Assembly (NCBI GenBank): GCA_023105745.1
Contig: JALGQZ010000006.1
Coordinates: 34,551,686-34,615,685 of the forward strand
Direction of reading: 5' to 3'
Length of the DNA stretch: 64,000 nt
From: Austropuccinia psidii
Taxonomy: Eukaryota > Basidiomycota > Pucciniomycetes > Pucciniales > Sphaerophragmiaceae
The translations under genes were made by a program, and so were the position numbers. The notes beneath the pieces are model-generated. The model made no database searches and was not told the DNA's origin. It was given only the letters and a program-made list of their open reading frames with translations. Within the stretch, counting starts at the first letter, position 1. Every line of letters begins with the position of its first letter. Of the stretch, positions 23,488-34,323 are shown piece after piece.

Positions 23488-26400
23488 TCAAATAGTGTTT
23501 ATTAGTGTTCTATCTGTTAAGGCCATAACACATGTGTGTTTTGTTCTATGGTAAAGGATTCCATCAAGGAGGTGAAATCTTCCTTCATCATATGCCTTTT
23601 TCCATATTTCATCTAGTTTTGATGAAAGTGATGGATCTTTGCAGTCTTTCATTAGAAGTTGGCTTAAGATATGGCAATTTTTGTCTGTCTTATAGCTTTC
23701 TTTAACTTGGTTAAAGAATTCTGTGCCAATGTCTGTAACACATATTCCTTCTATATGGTGCTCTTCTTGTGGTACCCATGCTGGATTGTCAGGGGTATTT
23801 GCTAGAGCCCATCTGCTAAGACCATCTGCATTTTTATGAATACTTCCAGATTTATGAACAATAGTCATATTTCCTCTATATTCTTGGATAGCAATTTGCC
23901 ATCTCAGCATATGTCTATTTGGAGTCTTCATATTTAATAGTGATTTCACAGCATTACAGTCTGTGATTACATCAAATACTGTGCCATCCAAATAATAATG
24001 CAATTTTTCTAAAGCCCATACTAGGCATAAGCATTCCATTTGGCTTGCTCCATACCTTGCTTCTGTTGGCTTTATCTGCCTTGAAATGAAACAAATTGGT
24101 CCTTCCACTGGTTTATCATTGATAATTTGTGTTTGGTGAAGTGCAGCACCTAGTCCTTCTCCACAAGCATCAATGTACAGTTTGAAGGGTAGTTTCAAAT
24201 CTGGCATCAGAAGAAATGGGGCATTTGTTAAGGAATTTTTCAATTCTTCATATGCCTTGACTCTTTCTTCTGTCATCTCATAGACTGTTTGTTGGTCACA
24301 TAGCTTATACAAGGATTTAGCAATCTTTGCAAAGTCCTTTATATGCTGTCTATAGTAACCAGCAAATCCTAGAAATGATTGCATTTCTTTTTTGGTTTGA
24401 GGCATTGGCTTAAGTAGTAATGCTGCTACTTTATTTTTGTCTATGCCTAGACTAAGGCCAGATACTACATGTCCTACTGCCTTTAATTCACTGTATGCAA
24501 AATGACACTTTTTCAAGGAAATTTTCATATTCACTTGGACTATTTTTTTTAGTACCCTTTCTAGTCTTGTAAGGTGATTTTCCCAAGTTTCTGAGCAAAC
24601 TATGATATCATCAATATAGATAATAAACCATCCTTCTGATAGTTCTTCAGGGAATATGGTATTCATCATTCTTTGATAATGGGAAGGTGCATTTTTTATT
24701 CCAAATGGCATTCTTAAGTATTCAAATATTCCACAATGGACTATTATTCTTAGTAGTTTCTTGGCATTGTCTGTTAAGACATTTTGATGAAAACCCTTCA
24801 GAGCATCCATAGCTTTGATGAACTTAGCTTGTGACAATTGGGTTAATGTCTCATGGATTCTGGGTATTGGATATCTGTCTGGAATGGTATAGGTATTCAG
24901 GGCTCTGAAGTCTCCTACCATCCTTGATTTTCCATTATGCCAAGTTATAATGACAGGTGTAGTAACTTCTACTTGTTCATTATGTCCAACCTTTCTTAAT
25001 ACTCCTAGGTCCATTAATTCTTTAATGTGCACCTCTAAGGCTTCTCTAGCTCTTGGACTGGCTGGATAAGCAGGTCTTCTTAATAAAGGTGGGTAAGGTT
25101 TTTCTACATTAAGAATTATATCCACTTCATGTCCAATTATGGCACCTAGTGGCTCTTTGTCAGTTGCAAAGGTATTTTTATACTTAAATAAGAGGTCAAT
25201 CAATTTTTCTTTCATTTTTTCTGTTAATTCTTGATTGAATTCTGCCTCTTTGAGTTGTTCAGATATAAAAAGTTCCTTTTCTGGAATTTTTTCTTCATTC
25301 TTAATAACTGTGATTTGTTTTTTGTTATTTAAGAATCCAAACTTTTGTCTTTTGTTATCTCCTATGGTAAAATATCTATCCTTTTGGTTGGAGATATCTA
25401 TACCATAGATTGATAAGTAGTCATTCCCAAGTATGAAATGATTACTAGTACAGTTGTCCATTACTACAAACTCTACTTTAATTCTGACACATTGTGAGGG
25501 ATGAGGAAAAATTAGTGTTAAATCAATTATTCCAAGGGGCTTCATGCTCTCACTTGCACTACTAAATTTGACACCTTGTATTGGCATAATTTTTTCTTGC
25601 CAGTCTGGGACAATGGTTTTTAAATAACTTTTGCCAACACAAGTGCAATATGCTCCTGTATCTAAGTTAACCTTTCCTTCTTGGTTATCAACCATAACAA
25701 TACTAATACTTGATTTTCCAGCTGTATATCCCATTCCTCTTGCAGGTTTGGTTCTATACATTTTGGCATCTTGTATGTTTGTCAGATTTGTGTCAGATGT
25801 TCCAACTTGTGGCAAGTTTGAATTAACATCCAGTACTTCATAAATTATATCAATATTATTAATTTGTGCATTAATTATATTGATCTCATCACTTTCAGAG
25901 CTTTCTGACTCTTCTGTCTCTTTTTCAGAGTCAGATTCCTCTTCTTTTTCATTTTGGCTTTCTGTTTCCACAATTTCATTAATCTTTGCTTTTTTAAGGC
26001 AATTATTGGCTAAGTGTCCAATACCTCCACATTTATGGCATTTTCTTTCCTCATTATTGTTAGATGTATTGGGCTTAAAGGATTCTTTTGACTTATCTTT
26101 TTTGATAAATGGTTTATTTGGGTTTTTAATGTCCAATTTTTTCCAAGTCCTGCCAATTCTTGTTCTTGTCACTATGTCTTCTAGTGCATTTATATACTCT
26201 TCTGTGGAGCATGGTTCTATACACCTGCTTCTTAGGGCATGTTCTAGTTCCCCTCCACATTTTTTAAGTATTTTCATATGCACCATTTTCTGTGACATTT
26301 CTGGGTACAGTGCATTAAGCCTTTCAACTTGTTTTAAGAACCAAGTTAGAGGTTTATCTTTCTCTGGGTCAAAGAAAGAGTTTTCAAATGCATTTTCTAT

Positions 26401-26523
26401 ATTATACCTCCAGGCATCATTTGCCCACTTGGTGATTATTTCTTGTTTCCACCAAGACCAGGTATTTTTACCATTTGTTTGTCTTATGCCATAATACCAT
26501 CTTTTTGCAGATTTCTCAAACAA
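23488..26523 (-). CDS. Gy2-1 gag-pol polyprotein segment: Gag C-terminus, protease, RT, RNase H
   Basis: This is the longest uninterrupted frame of the window (1011 codons). Residues 1-130 are the C-terminal part of a retrotransposon Gag. Residues 162-175 form a CCHC zinc knuckle ([14 protein letters not shown]), followed by an acidic linker (180-215). The protease active site DTG is at 288-290. RT spans about 470-740, with catalytic aspartates D573 (in [12 protein letters not shown]) and D638/D639 (in YIDDII). RNase H spans about 775-905, with D785, E830, D855 and D900. The region leading to the integrase zinc finger follows. All catalytic residues are present. The first codon is TTG, not ATG: an in-frame TAA at 26524-26526 separates it from the Gag frame above, where Gy1 copies have TAC or TCT. 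The TGA at 23488 then separates it from the integrase. Whether these stops are read through or are simply mutations cannot be told here. Confidence 0.9.
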   Translation of the reverse strand: MFEKSAKRWYYGIRQTNGKNTWSWWKQEIITKWANDAWRYNIENAFENSFFDPEKDKPLTWFLKQVERLNALYPEMSQKMVHMKILKKCGGELEHALRSRCIEPCSTEEYINALEDIVTRTRIGRTWKKLDIKNPNKPFIKKDKSKESFKPNTSNNNEERKCHKCGGIGHLANNCLKKAKINEIVETESQNEKEEESDSEKETEESESSESDEINIINAQINNIDIIYEVLDVNSNLPQVGTSDTNLTNIQDAKMYRTKPARGMGYTAGKSSISIVMVDNQEGKVNLDTGAYCTCVGKSYLKTIVPDWQEKIMPIQGVKFSSASESMKPLGIIDLTLIFPHPSQCVRIKVEFVVMDNCTSNHFILGNDYLSIYGIDISNQKDRYFTIGDNKRQKFGFLNNKKQITVIKNEEKIPEKELFISEQLKEAEFNQELTEKMKEKLIDLLFKYKNTFATDKEPLGAIIGHEVDIILNVEKPYPPLLRRPAYPASPRAREALEVHIKELMDLGVLRKVGHNEQVEVTTPVIITWHNGKSRMVGDFRALNTYTIPDRYPIPRIHETLTQLSQAKFIKAMDALKGFHQNVLTDNAKKLLRIIVHCGIFEYLRMPFGIKNAPSHYQRMMNTIFPEELSEGWFIIYIDDIIVCSETWENHLTRLERVLKKIVQVNMKISLKKCHFAYSELKAVGHVVSGLSLGIDKNKVAALLLKPMPQTKKEMQSFLGFAGYYRQHIKDFAKIAKSLYKLCDQQTVYEMTEERVKAYEELKNSLTNAPFLLMPDLKLPFKLYIDACGEGLGAALHQTQIINDKPVEGPICFISRQIKPTEARYGASQMECLCLVWALEKLHYYLDGTVFDVITDCNAVKSLLNMKTPNRHMLRWQIAIQEYRGNMTIVHKSGSIHKNADGLSRWALANTPDNPAWVPQEEHHIEGICVTDIGTEFFNQVKESYKTDKNCHILSQLLMKDCKDPSLSSKLDEIWKKAYDEGRFHLLDGILYHRTKHTCVMALTDRTLINTI

Positions 26524-27290
26524 TTAATGTAATCTTTCAGTGATTAATTCATCTGGTATGGCATAGTCTTCTTGTAACATGTCAATTGTTTTAATAAATG
26601 ACATGTGGTCATATTCACCTTCTTCTGTGAATGTTGGCCATTCCTTCAATTGAGGTGCTTCTTTCATTAAGACTTGGTTGTTGTCTTGATGACTCAAGTC
26701 TGTTATGAAAGGATTTGACAATTCCTCTTTTGTTTTAACAGGGCTTCTTATATGAGAAAATGGTGTTGATAACTTTGGCATATTTAAATTAGCCTCATTA
26801 GTTTTATCCATTTTTTCAGTAATAAGCCTTATTTCACTCTGAATATCATCTTTCAGATGCATTCTTGCTTCATCACTTTTTTCCACATGGTCCAAAAGTA
26901 ATTTTTGGTGTGATGAAGTCTTTTCTTCAAATTTTTCTACAGAAATACTTAATTTATTTAATTTTTCTGTAAGATTGTCAATACTCATGTCATAATTGAT
27001 TGTCAAAGTCTTATCTTTGATATCTTTTATGTATTTATACAATTCTTGTTGTCCTTGTATTAATTTTTGAGTATTGTCAATTAGATTCTTTGGTTTATTA
27101 TTTTCAACAATAAACTTAATGTTGTCAATTTCTTTCTTGTTTTGCACAACAATTTTTGTTAAAGAAGATAAATTGTTATTTATTTCTTGTAGTGATAATA
27201 AACTATCTTTAATTTCTTTTAGAGGTAATATACTATTTTTAATTTCTGTTAAAGTATTTACAACATTTTTGGTCAAGGTTATTTCTTTGG
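26524..27290 (-). CDS. Gy2-1 Gag, middle part with coiled coil
   Basis: It is in the same frame as the polyprotein downstream and separated from it only by TAA at 26524-26526. Repeating segments such as LTEIKNSILPLKEIKDSLLS and SLTKIVVQNKKEIDNIKFIV have heptad-like spacing and suggest a coiled coil over about 130 residues. KEAPQLKEWPTFTEEGEYD and FIKTIDMLQEDYAIPDELI follow, matching the Gag of Gy1-2 (KLQEWPTFSGEVKY). An open frame continues upstream of 27290 to 27792, but comparison with Gy1 shows the Gag frame there is a different one (27279-27740), so this frame's upper third is not real coding sequence. Confidence 0.75.
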
Positions 27291-27740
27291 GAAATGAGGT
27301 TGTCTCATTCTTTGCTCTTCCTTGTCCTTGACTTCCATCAAGGTTCTGGCCATGTTGAAAACATTGTCCATGGCATCCTTTTGGATTCTTGGGATTCTGT
27401 AGCTTGGGGAATATGGTTTCTTCCAATGCTTTTTCTTGTTCTTCTTCCCTTCTTGGGGAAGTGGGTTGGCTTGAGGCTTGCTGATAGAGGCTACTGGGGC
27501 TTCTTCCTTGGTTGCCTTCCTCTTTTTGGCATGATAATCCTTGATTTTTTTGATTTGAGGTTTGGATGACAGTGGATTCCATCCATTGGAGTATTTCACT
27601 ATCTCCTCCTCTTTGAGGAACTTTTTCAGGATGTGCCAGGAGTTCATCACTCCTTGGTGTATTTGAGGCAGCATTTCCCAGTCTTTGTCCTTGTATACTG
27701 TGTAATACTGCTTGTACTGGCTCATGTAGATGTCTATTTG
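27279..27740 (-). CDS. Gy2-1 Gag, N-terminal part in a shifted frame
   Basis: The frame reads IDIYMSQYKQYYTVYKDKD, then QGVMNSWHILKKFLKEEE, then basic stretches (KKNKKKHWKKPYSPSYRIP) and VFNMARTLMEVKDKEEQRM. It matches the corresponding Gy1-2 segments (IYQSQYKTWYGEAKEEEWEI, and NWNRPYPQGY). Conservation of this frame and not the overlapping longer one identifies the true coding phase. It ends with TAA at 27279-27281. Joining to the middle part requires a frameshift or removal of a short segment near 27285. Confidence 0.75.
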   Translation of the reverse strand, partial: QIDIYMSQYKQYYTVYKDKDWEMLPQIHQGVMNSWHILKKFLKEEEIVKYSNGWNPLSSKPQIKKIKDYHAKKRKATKEEAPVASISKPQANPLPQEGKKNKKKHWKKPYSPSYRIPRIQKDAMDNVFNMARTLMEVKDKEEQRMRQPHFPKK

Positions 27741-27792
27741 AGCCCTCTGAATGTGATTTGTACCTATTTGAGTTACTCATACTTAGTTCCAA

Positions 27793-27972
27793 TTAAGGCT
27801 CAGATATCATGGGCCTTTCTGGGACTTGCCTTTGGGATAAGGCACTTCCTTGTGTGGATTCTGTTCCACTGGGGATATTGCCCTTTCTTTTCCCTTTTGA
27901 GGGATCAATTCTACCTCTGAGTCCAGTTCCATCTGATTGGATGGAGTATTGGGAACCTCTTCTGGTAGTCAT
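27793..27972 (-). CDS. Gy2-1 short N-terminal Gag frame (59 codons)
   Basis: It starts at ATG 27972 with MTTRRGSQYSIQSDG and stops at TAA 27793-27795. It corresponds to MVHTRNGRNYSVQPDG of Gy1-1 (about 33730-33550), which runs to SEPEL at the position where Gy2 has SEP and then the stop. The similarity marks it as the original start of Gag, probably cut off from the remainder by a mutation or by an unrecognised splice. Its small size would hide it from most gene finders. Confidence 0.6.
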   Translation of the reverse strand: MTTRRGSQYSIQSDGTGLRGRIDPSKGKRKGNIPSGTESTQGSALSQRQVPERPMISEP

Positions 27973-28003
27973 AATTTAAAGAATAAGAAAAAATAAAAGT
28001 ATT

Positions 28004-28213
28004 TTAGAATAAAATTCTTTTATGGCAATTTAAAAAGAGGTGCTCACCTTCAGAGTCTTGAATGGTGGGCCCTGGAAAGTCTAATTTCTTAGCTTTCTTT
28101 CTTTTGGTGATAACTGGTGTTGGAGAACTTTGACAAGTTTCTTCCACCAATCTCTCAACAGTAGCTTGGTTGTCTTCTGTTGGGTTATCTTCAAACACTA
28201 AAAAAGACAAATA
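28004..28213 (-). other. Gy2-1 leader exon with splice-like borders
   Basis: Upstream of Gag an open segment without an ATG reads FEDNPTEDNQATVERLVEET and later KRKKAKKLDFPGP. On the minus strand it is preceded by TTTGTCTTTTTTAG (a 3' splice site) just above 28213 and contains GAAG followed by GTGAGC (a 5' splice site) near 28046. The same arrangement occurs in Gy1-1 (33800-33965) and Gy1-2 (43467-43625), where the protein segments resemble each other. It may be a spliced 5' coding exon of the element. Confidence 0.5.
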
Positions 28214-28680
28214 AATATAAGTCTTTTTATAAGAAGTGTTATTTTTGGCAAGATATGGCAATTTTCCACGTAGAAATTGCTTTTATATCTTTGAAAAATT
28301 GAAATAAATAAAGAAATGAATAAAAATGAATAAAAATAACTTTTTTATTTGTTTTTAATATTTTTTAATATTTTTTATATATTTTTTATTTTTAAAGAAT
28401 AAGATAAAAAATGAATATGATTCTTATAAAATTAAATTATAATAAAAATTATTTTTAATTTATAAAATATCTCTTTTAATCACTAGAGTCACTCAAAGAA
28501 AGTTCTTGCAAGTCTAAGGATGTGAAAACCACGTGTAAGACAGTACAATTGCTTTCCAAATGCCTCAATAGCTTTTAAAATCAATAAAATATAAAATTAT
28601 TATATAATTTTATGATTACAAATATAATTTATTATTGGATAAACCCAAATAGAATCTTTTTAAAGGTCTTTTAAGTAAAT

Positions 28681-28698
28681 ATCACGGCCAGGCCCCCA
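28681..28698 (-). other. candidate primer-binding site of Gy2-1
   Basis: Two bases inside the 5' LTR the coding strand reads TGGGGGCCTGGCCGTGAT. It begins TGG, as expected for a sequence pairing with the CCA end of a tRNA. The two Gy1 copies carry TGGGGCCTGGC (34307-34321) and TGGGGGCCTGGCC (43083-43100) at the same place. I cannot name the tRNA. Confidence 0.6.
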
Positions 28699-28700
28699 AA

Positions 28701-30725
28701 TGTAAGGTTTGACTATGAAACAATAAGTAAAAATTACTAATTTTTTACTTATTGTACTCTGAATGTCCTTATAATTGAAATAAATAAGATTAAAATAATA
28801 ATAATAATAAAGAAATATTATTATTATGGCGTAAAAATATTATATTATTAAATAAATATAATAATATAATTAATATTATATGAAATTATAATATTATAAA
28901 TAATATATTAATATAAAATAATTAATACATTATAAAGCTCTTTATTATTGTTACCAACAAATAATAAAGGCGTAAAAAACTGTTTTTTATAAATAAAAAA
29001 CAATTAATAACAATAATATTACTAATATTAAAGTTATATATTAATATAAATACTATTTATATTAATTAAGAATTATTAAGAGTAATAATAAGAGAGAAAT
29101 TATTATAATAAGATGAAATAACCTACTTTTAACACTTAGAATAATAATATTGAGATTTTTTACGCCAAAAGAATATAATACAACTTTTTCAAATTGTATT
29201 TACAATAAAAAATAAAGAAAATTACTAAATTTCTTGATTTTTACGTGGAAATGAGTTTATAGAGAGATTTATAACAAAAACAATTAAAGAATTGATTTAA
29301 TCACGTAAAAATGGTGATTAATATTAAGATGGTCTTTGGTCTTTAATAATATAAGAGTTTTATATATAAAGAATAAAGAAATTACCTTTTATTTAATTGA
29401 TTTAATGTTTTTGATGCGTCTGAGCCGTAAATAGAGTAAAAAGAGCTCTATTTATAGTAAATACTTCCCTCCTAGAGTCCAACAGGCTTCTAGTAGACGT
29501 GTACTGATCATCCCACTGGAATTGATCAATATTTTAAGGTTTGAGGGTGATTACATCATGATCAAACCATATTACATCATTATTACACCATTATTTAGAG
29601 TTATCACTATAACTCTAAGTTTGATGACATCAGAGGCTTGGCAGAACCCCAAATTTCGTGGATTTTATTATTTTTAATCATAAACTAATAGTATTCACCA
29701 ATTTTATCACTCTTAAGACTGTTAAACTTAAATTAAGGTTACAGTATGTGATAATAACAGCTCAAATTAAGCTCAAACTTTGATCCTCAATAACTTTTAA
29801 GATTTACATGCTACAGCAATTCAGAGAGTGAATTCTGATAGCCTGGCATAACCTTATTATGCTGCCAAGAGTCTTTCATTACATCATCAAAACTCTAATT
29901 TTGATGAGTTTTCTTGTAACTCTTCTTTTCTGTCGAAATTCAATATTTTAAACTTCAAACCTTGATTTCAGGGGGTTATACCCTGAATTTAATAATAAAA
30001 ATTACATCATTCTTCACGAATGAACTAGTAGAATCCAACTGTATACTTTTTTTTAAGTTTGGAACACTTTCACAACAAAGTGGTCAACAGCTCTGTTGAT
30101 TTTTATCAATAATTCATCATAGGTTTTAACCTTGTTTATAATTTGTAAAATAAAGTTCATATCTGTGTTCTTACAGTAATTACGTGGTAACTTTATTTTT
30201 GGTTCATCATTCTATCATGTATAGTTTAGAAGATATTAGCTATGATCCTTGAATATATGCATTGACCAAAAAAGTGCATATATTCAGGATAATTCCTTAA
30301 GTATTAACATTGGGAATTAGCTTGTTAATTGTTTTATGTGTGGACTTTCATGGTGAATCCACTGGTACAATTTATTCCACATGTTGTTTCATTAGTTCTT
30401 GAGATAAATGAGGTTTTATGGTTTCTATAAGGTATTATACCTTATAATTCCTTAAATATTGACTTTACAGATATGCCATAAAAATGGTATATGTGTATTT
30501 TTCCATGGGGAATCCAATGGTATAACTTATTTTACATTTTGATTCCTCGGTTTTTAAGTTAAACCATTTTTTGTACCAATTTATGGTATTTTTTGTATAT
30601 TTAAGTAATTATTCTTAATGTATAATTATTCTAAGTAATTTTAATAGAATTATATTAAAGGTATAATTATTCTGAGTCTTTTTTGTGACCTTATTGGGTA
30701 TGTGGTCATATCTCAAAGGCTCACA
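28701..30725 (-). repeat. 5' LTR of Gy2-1
   Basis: It is 2025 bp and collinear with the 3' LTR at 20031-22056. The largest local difference is around 29500-29515 (GTGTACTGATCATCCCACTG here against GTGAAATGATCATATCCACT), which contains the one-base indel. As the 5' LTR it should contain the element's promoter. I do not single out a TATA box because the sequence is AT-rich throughout. Confidence 0.9.
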
Positions 30726-31571
30726 GAACCTGTATGGGACCCCATTATTGAATGAAATATGAGGTATTGAAGTAAAAACAAGCTTTTTTGTCTGTTTGAC
30801 ACTTCATAGTCATGGGTATGTGATATTATCCCATGGTAGGGCTGTATTGGCCAAACTGTGGGATTCTGACCTTAAAACAGCCATAAATTTGTCATTTTTT
30901 GAGATATCCTTCTCAGGATAGGTTCAGTGTGTATCCCTGTATGTGTTCTACACAATGGTTTCTCATTTGATATGGCTATCATCAAATATGGAAAAGTTAT
31001 GTCATGTACAAGAATTTTGTACATATTGGTGTTTTAGGCAAAAAGCTGTATTAGGCTTGTTTTCCTTATACCTTTGTTCTAGATAAGATATGGGGAAATT
31101 AATGGCACCATAAGATAGCCCTGATTCTGCTCTTTCCAAAAAGACCCCACTTTAGGTATCTCACTAAAACTGTAGGATCTAAATGAGAGGTGAATATTTT
31201 ATTCACCCTTAGTTGGCCTGATTTTGGCCATAACTTCTGTAATGCTGGTGCTAGCTCAGTTTGGCTGGTACCATTGGATAGCCCTGACTTAGAGATTCAT
31301 TTTAAATACCCATTTGATGGGTTTCAGCCTCTTGATATGTATTTCAGATGAGACCTGAGAATTAAGGTTTATGCTCAGCAACAGCTTTGTTATTCTTTGT
31401 CCTATGGTGATGGGACTTGTATATTTGGAAAGGCATGAGTTTCCTCTTTCTTTTGATACAATTCAAGCTGATTTGGCTCAGCTCCTTGTCGTGGTGGTAT
31501 CTTGACTATACCATTGATTTATTGTATTTGGCTGTCATAGCTGTTCTCTGGTTTTGAGTCACAGGCTGACA
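30726..31571 (-). repeat. LTR-B inserted in Gy1-1, second segment
   Basis: It resumes with GAACCTGTATGGGACC and follows LTR-B copy 48984-50417 to the terminus GAGTCACAGGCTGACA at 31571. Together with 19522-20030 it makes an LTR of about 1.35 kb, close to the 1.43-kb copy at 48984. Both ends are present with a TSD, and no LTR-B internal region lies nearby, so it is a solo LTR. Confidence 0.85.
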
Positions 31572-31576
31572 CCATT

Positions 31577-33756
31577 ACCTCTGGAAGGTTTAGTATTACA
31601 CATTCCGCAATCCTGGATGTTGTTCAGGTTACAGCAGTCCTCCCTATATTGTGGTAAGTGGGTATATAATTCTTTGAATTAAAAGGAACCTGTAATGTTC
31701 TCAATGGGATATTCTTCTATTGGTGTGTTGTCAGAGATTGCATAATCTTGGTCAGATTCTTCTTTATTTTAATCACATTAGACTTCTTGAATGACTTGAA
31801 TTCTATTGATTTTAGCCTGCTTGGTACAAGTATTGGCTTGATGTGAGGTTCTTCCACATTTATGACACTTTAAGACAGGTCTTTCAGGTCTTTTGTCTCC
31901 TCTGGAAATCTTTGGGATCATGTTGGACTCCATGGGATTTCTAGTCCAGGTTTTACCAATTCATGTCCTAGTAATGATATTTGCCATAGAATTAATGTAG
32001 TCCTCTGATGAACCAGGTTATACACATCTGCACTTGATATCATTCTGTAGTTCTCCTCCACATTTCATTAATATTTTCATATTTATCACTGAATCAGACA
32101 TATATGGGTGTAAAGCAGATAATCTGTCTTTCTTTTTGAGGAACCAAACAAGTGGTTTATCTTTTGCTGAGTTAAAAATGGAACTTTCAAAAGCAGTTTA
32201 CATTTTAAACCTCCAATAATTGTTTCCCCATTTGGTGATTACTTCAGATGTCTACCAAGGCCAATCATGTTTTCCATGAGCTTGTCTCATTTTGTAATAC
32301 CATTTCTTTGCAGTTCTGGAAAACAAGTAGTGCAATTTATCTACAATTATTTCATCAGGTATATTAAACTCGTCTTGAAACATATCAATTGTTCTTATGA
32401 ACTCAATATGATTTTACTTTCCTTCACCAGAGAATGTTGTCTATTCTGCTAATTTGGGAGTATCTTTTGCAGAGCTAGCATTTTCTACCAGAAAAGGGGT
32501 TAAAATTCCTTTAACAGAAAGATTCTTTTAAGTCAAAGGTGTGGAATGTTTTGGCATATGTGTATTTGGTTCATAATTTTTATGAATTTGTTCCACAGGT
32601 GAAATTATTTCATCTTTTAATTTCTGCCTTTCACTGTCACTTCTTCCCAAATGTATGGGAAATTGTTTGGTATTATTAACTACCCCTAAAACATGATTTC
32701 TCAGAATCTGAATCTGTTCATTAATGTTTGTAATGGAAAGATATTCCATTTCATCATCTTGGAATTGATATTTACTCTCAATTCGGTCACATGTATTGGA
32801 AATTCAATCACGTTTGGAAAATTTAGCCTTATGCCATTCAGCAGAATGACTTTCATTCTTTTTCAATTCAGTGATATCTAATGTTATTTTACTTACCTTT
32901 GCATTAATTTTACCAAGCTCTACAGTTATACTAGTTTTGACAAATTGTGTTTCTTGTATTATCTACATGGAAAAGTCCTATTAATTCTTTCCTGCTTCTT
33001 GGCTGTGAATTCCATAAGAGTCCTGGACATATTGAAGACGTTGTCCACTTCGGAAGGCTCTAATTTGGGGATCCTGTACCCCTGTGGGTAAGGTCTGTGC
33101 CAATTTGTTTTGGCTTTTCCCTTTCCTTGGTTTTTATTGGGACCTCTCTTCCTCTTCTGAGGTCCTTTGGGCTTGTCTTTGGAAATTTATGGAGCTGGTT
33201 TGGAGCTGGTAGACACCACTGGGCCTTCTTTCTCCAAAGCTGGAGTCATTTCCAATTTCTTCTTCTTGTCTATGGATAAAAGACTTTGGTCTTTCAACCA
33301 ATTCTTTATATTTGTGACCTTGTCTTTACAATAAAATAGGCTCCATCCTTCTCAGAGTTCTATGGTGTTCTCCTGACCCAGAAAGCTCCTGATGTCTAAG
33401 TAGGAGTTCATGGCCCCCTGCCAAAGGCTTGGGCATATTTCCCACTCCTCTTCCTTTGCTTCTCTGAACCAGTTTCCATACTGGGACTGATATATTTATA
33501 TTTCTGCCACTTGGAAATGGTTCAGCCTTTAAAATATTTCCTTAAATCAGTTCAGGTTCAGAGTTTACATCAAAGTTTGGGGGTACAGACCCTGGGGAAT
33601 GGGGGGCAACTCTGGCATCCCCCAGACATGTCTTTTGTGAGGAAGACTTGCCATATCTGTATTTGGTCTTTCCCCTCCCTTTTCCACATCCATCTGGCTG
33701 GACTGAATAGTTTCTTCCATTTCTGGTATGTACCATTTCCACTCAATCTTAAATAA
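31577..33756 (-). pseudogene. Gy1-1 Gag, decayed
   Basis: Read right to left: the N-terminus MVHTRNGRNYSVQPDG (about 33735), a segment like QYGNWFREAKEEEWEI, basic repeats and NWHRPYPQGYRIPKLEPSEV (about 33080), a coiled-coil region, and EYLSITNINEQIQILRNHVL (32750). A capsid-like region and an intact CCHC knuckle (CHKCGRTSHQANTC, about 31850) follow, then the approach to the protease. Many stops and frameshifts break it. The join to the protease at 19521 is restored when the LTR-B insertion is removed: the coding strand reads AACCTTCCAGAGG before and AAAGGATACCCTTCTGG after, matching the uninterrupted Gy1-2 copy at 46046-46072. The upstream leader segment lies at about 33800-33965 (VKIAKRGTLFRPEQAKQLPK). 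Confidence 0.85.
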
Positions 33757-34306
33757 AATGAAATATAAAGACAGAAAACACACCTTTTGGTAGTTGTTTG
33801 GCTTGTTCTGGTCTAAATAAAGTGCCCCTTTTGGCAATTTTTACTCCAATTCTTTCTTCAGATTGTGCTTCTGAACATTCTGGACTAATAATAAAGCGCT
33901 CACTGAGCCTATTACCAGTTGCCCTATATTTGACTAAAGACGCTAAGAAAACTGATAAAAGAAAGAGATTTATTCTTTTGTTACAATATTTTTAAGTTTT
34001 TTTATGATTTTTATTATTTTTTAATATAAAAAAATGATTTTTTTAAGGGGAAAGAATAAATATTCAAGAATTTGCACTTGAAATTGATTCATAGTAACTC
34101 AAAGAATAATGTTATAAGTTTTTGGATGTGAAAAAGCCATGTGTAAAAACAGTATTAAATGAAACCAAATTTGTCAATCAAAAAGATTTCAAAGACAATT
34201 TCAAAAAGAAAAATAAATTCAAATTCAAATTGACACAAAAAACTTATTAAATTAATATATTTTAGAGCTTAAAAATATATCAAATGAGGGTACAAGGTTC
34301 AAAAAA

Positions 34307-34321
34307 TGCAGCCAGGCCCCA
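34307..34321 (-). other. candidate primer-binding site of Gy1-1
   Basis: Two bases inside the 5' LTR, the coding strand reads TGGGGCCTGGCTGCA. It is one G shorter than the corresponding sites of Gy2-1 and Gy1-2, consistent with decay. Confidence 0.55.
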
Positions 34322-34323
34322 AA

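Larger units (their letters stand above)
20031..30725 (-). mobile_element. Gy2-1: complete Ty3/gypsy element with 2-kb LTRs, TSD GAACC
   Basis: The LTRs at 20031-22056 and 28701-30725 both start TGTAAGGTTTGACTATGAAAC and end CTCAAAGGCTCACA. GAACC lies at 20026-20030 and 30726-30730, and the flanks rejoin into an LTR-B sequence (TACAGAACC then TGTATGG; the intact copy near 49550 reads TACAGAACCAGTATGG). By eye about 28 substitutions and one indel separate the LTRs, near 98.6% identity, so the insertion is recent relative to everything around it. Internal region 22057-28700 carries the gag-pol frames on the minus strand. Integrase follows RT and RNase H, and a chromodomain-like tail is present, which is the order of Ty3/gypsy chromoviruses. 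Confidence 0.93.

Noticed and set aside
25880..26494. 204-codon plus-strand frame, serine-rich
   Set aside because: It is the shadow of the acidic and zinc-knuckle part of the Gy2 polyprotein on the other strand.
27291..27792. Upper part of a 422-codon minus frame starting at 27792 as the Gag N-terminus
   Set aside because: Comparison with Gy1-1 and Gy1-2 shows the conserved Gag sequence here lies in the other frame (27279-27740); only the part below about 27290 is real.
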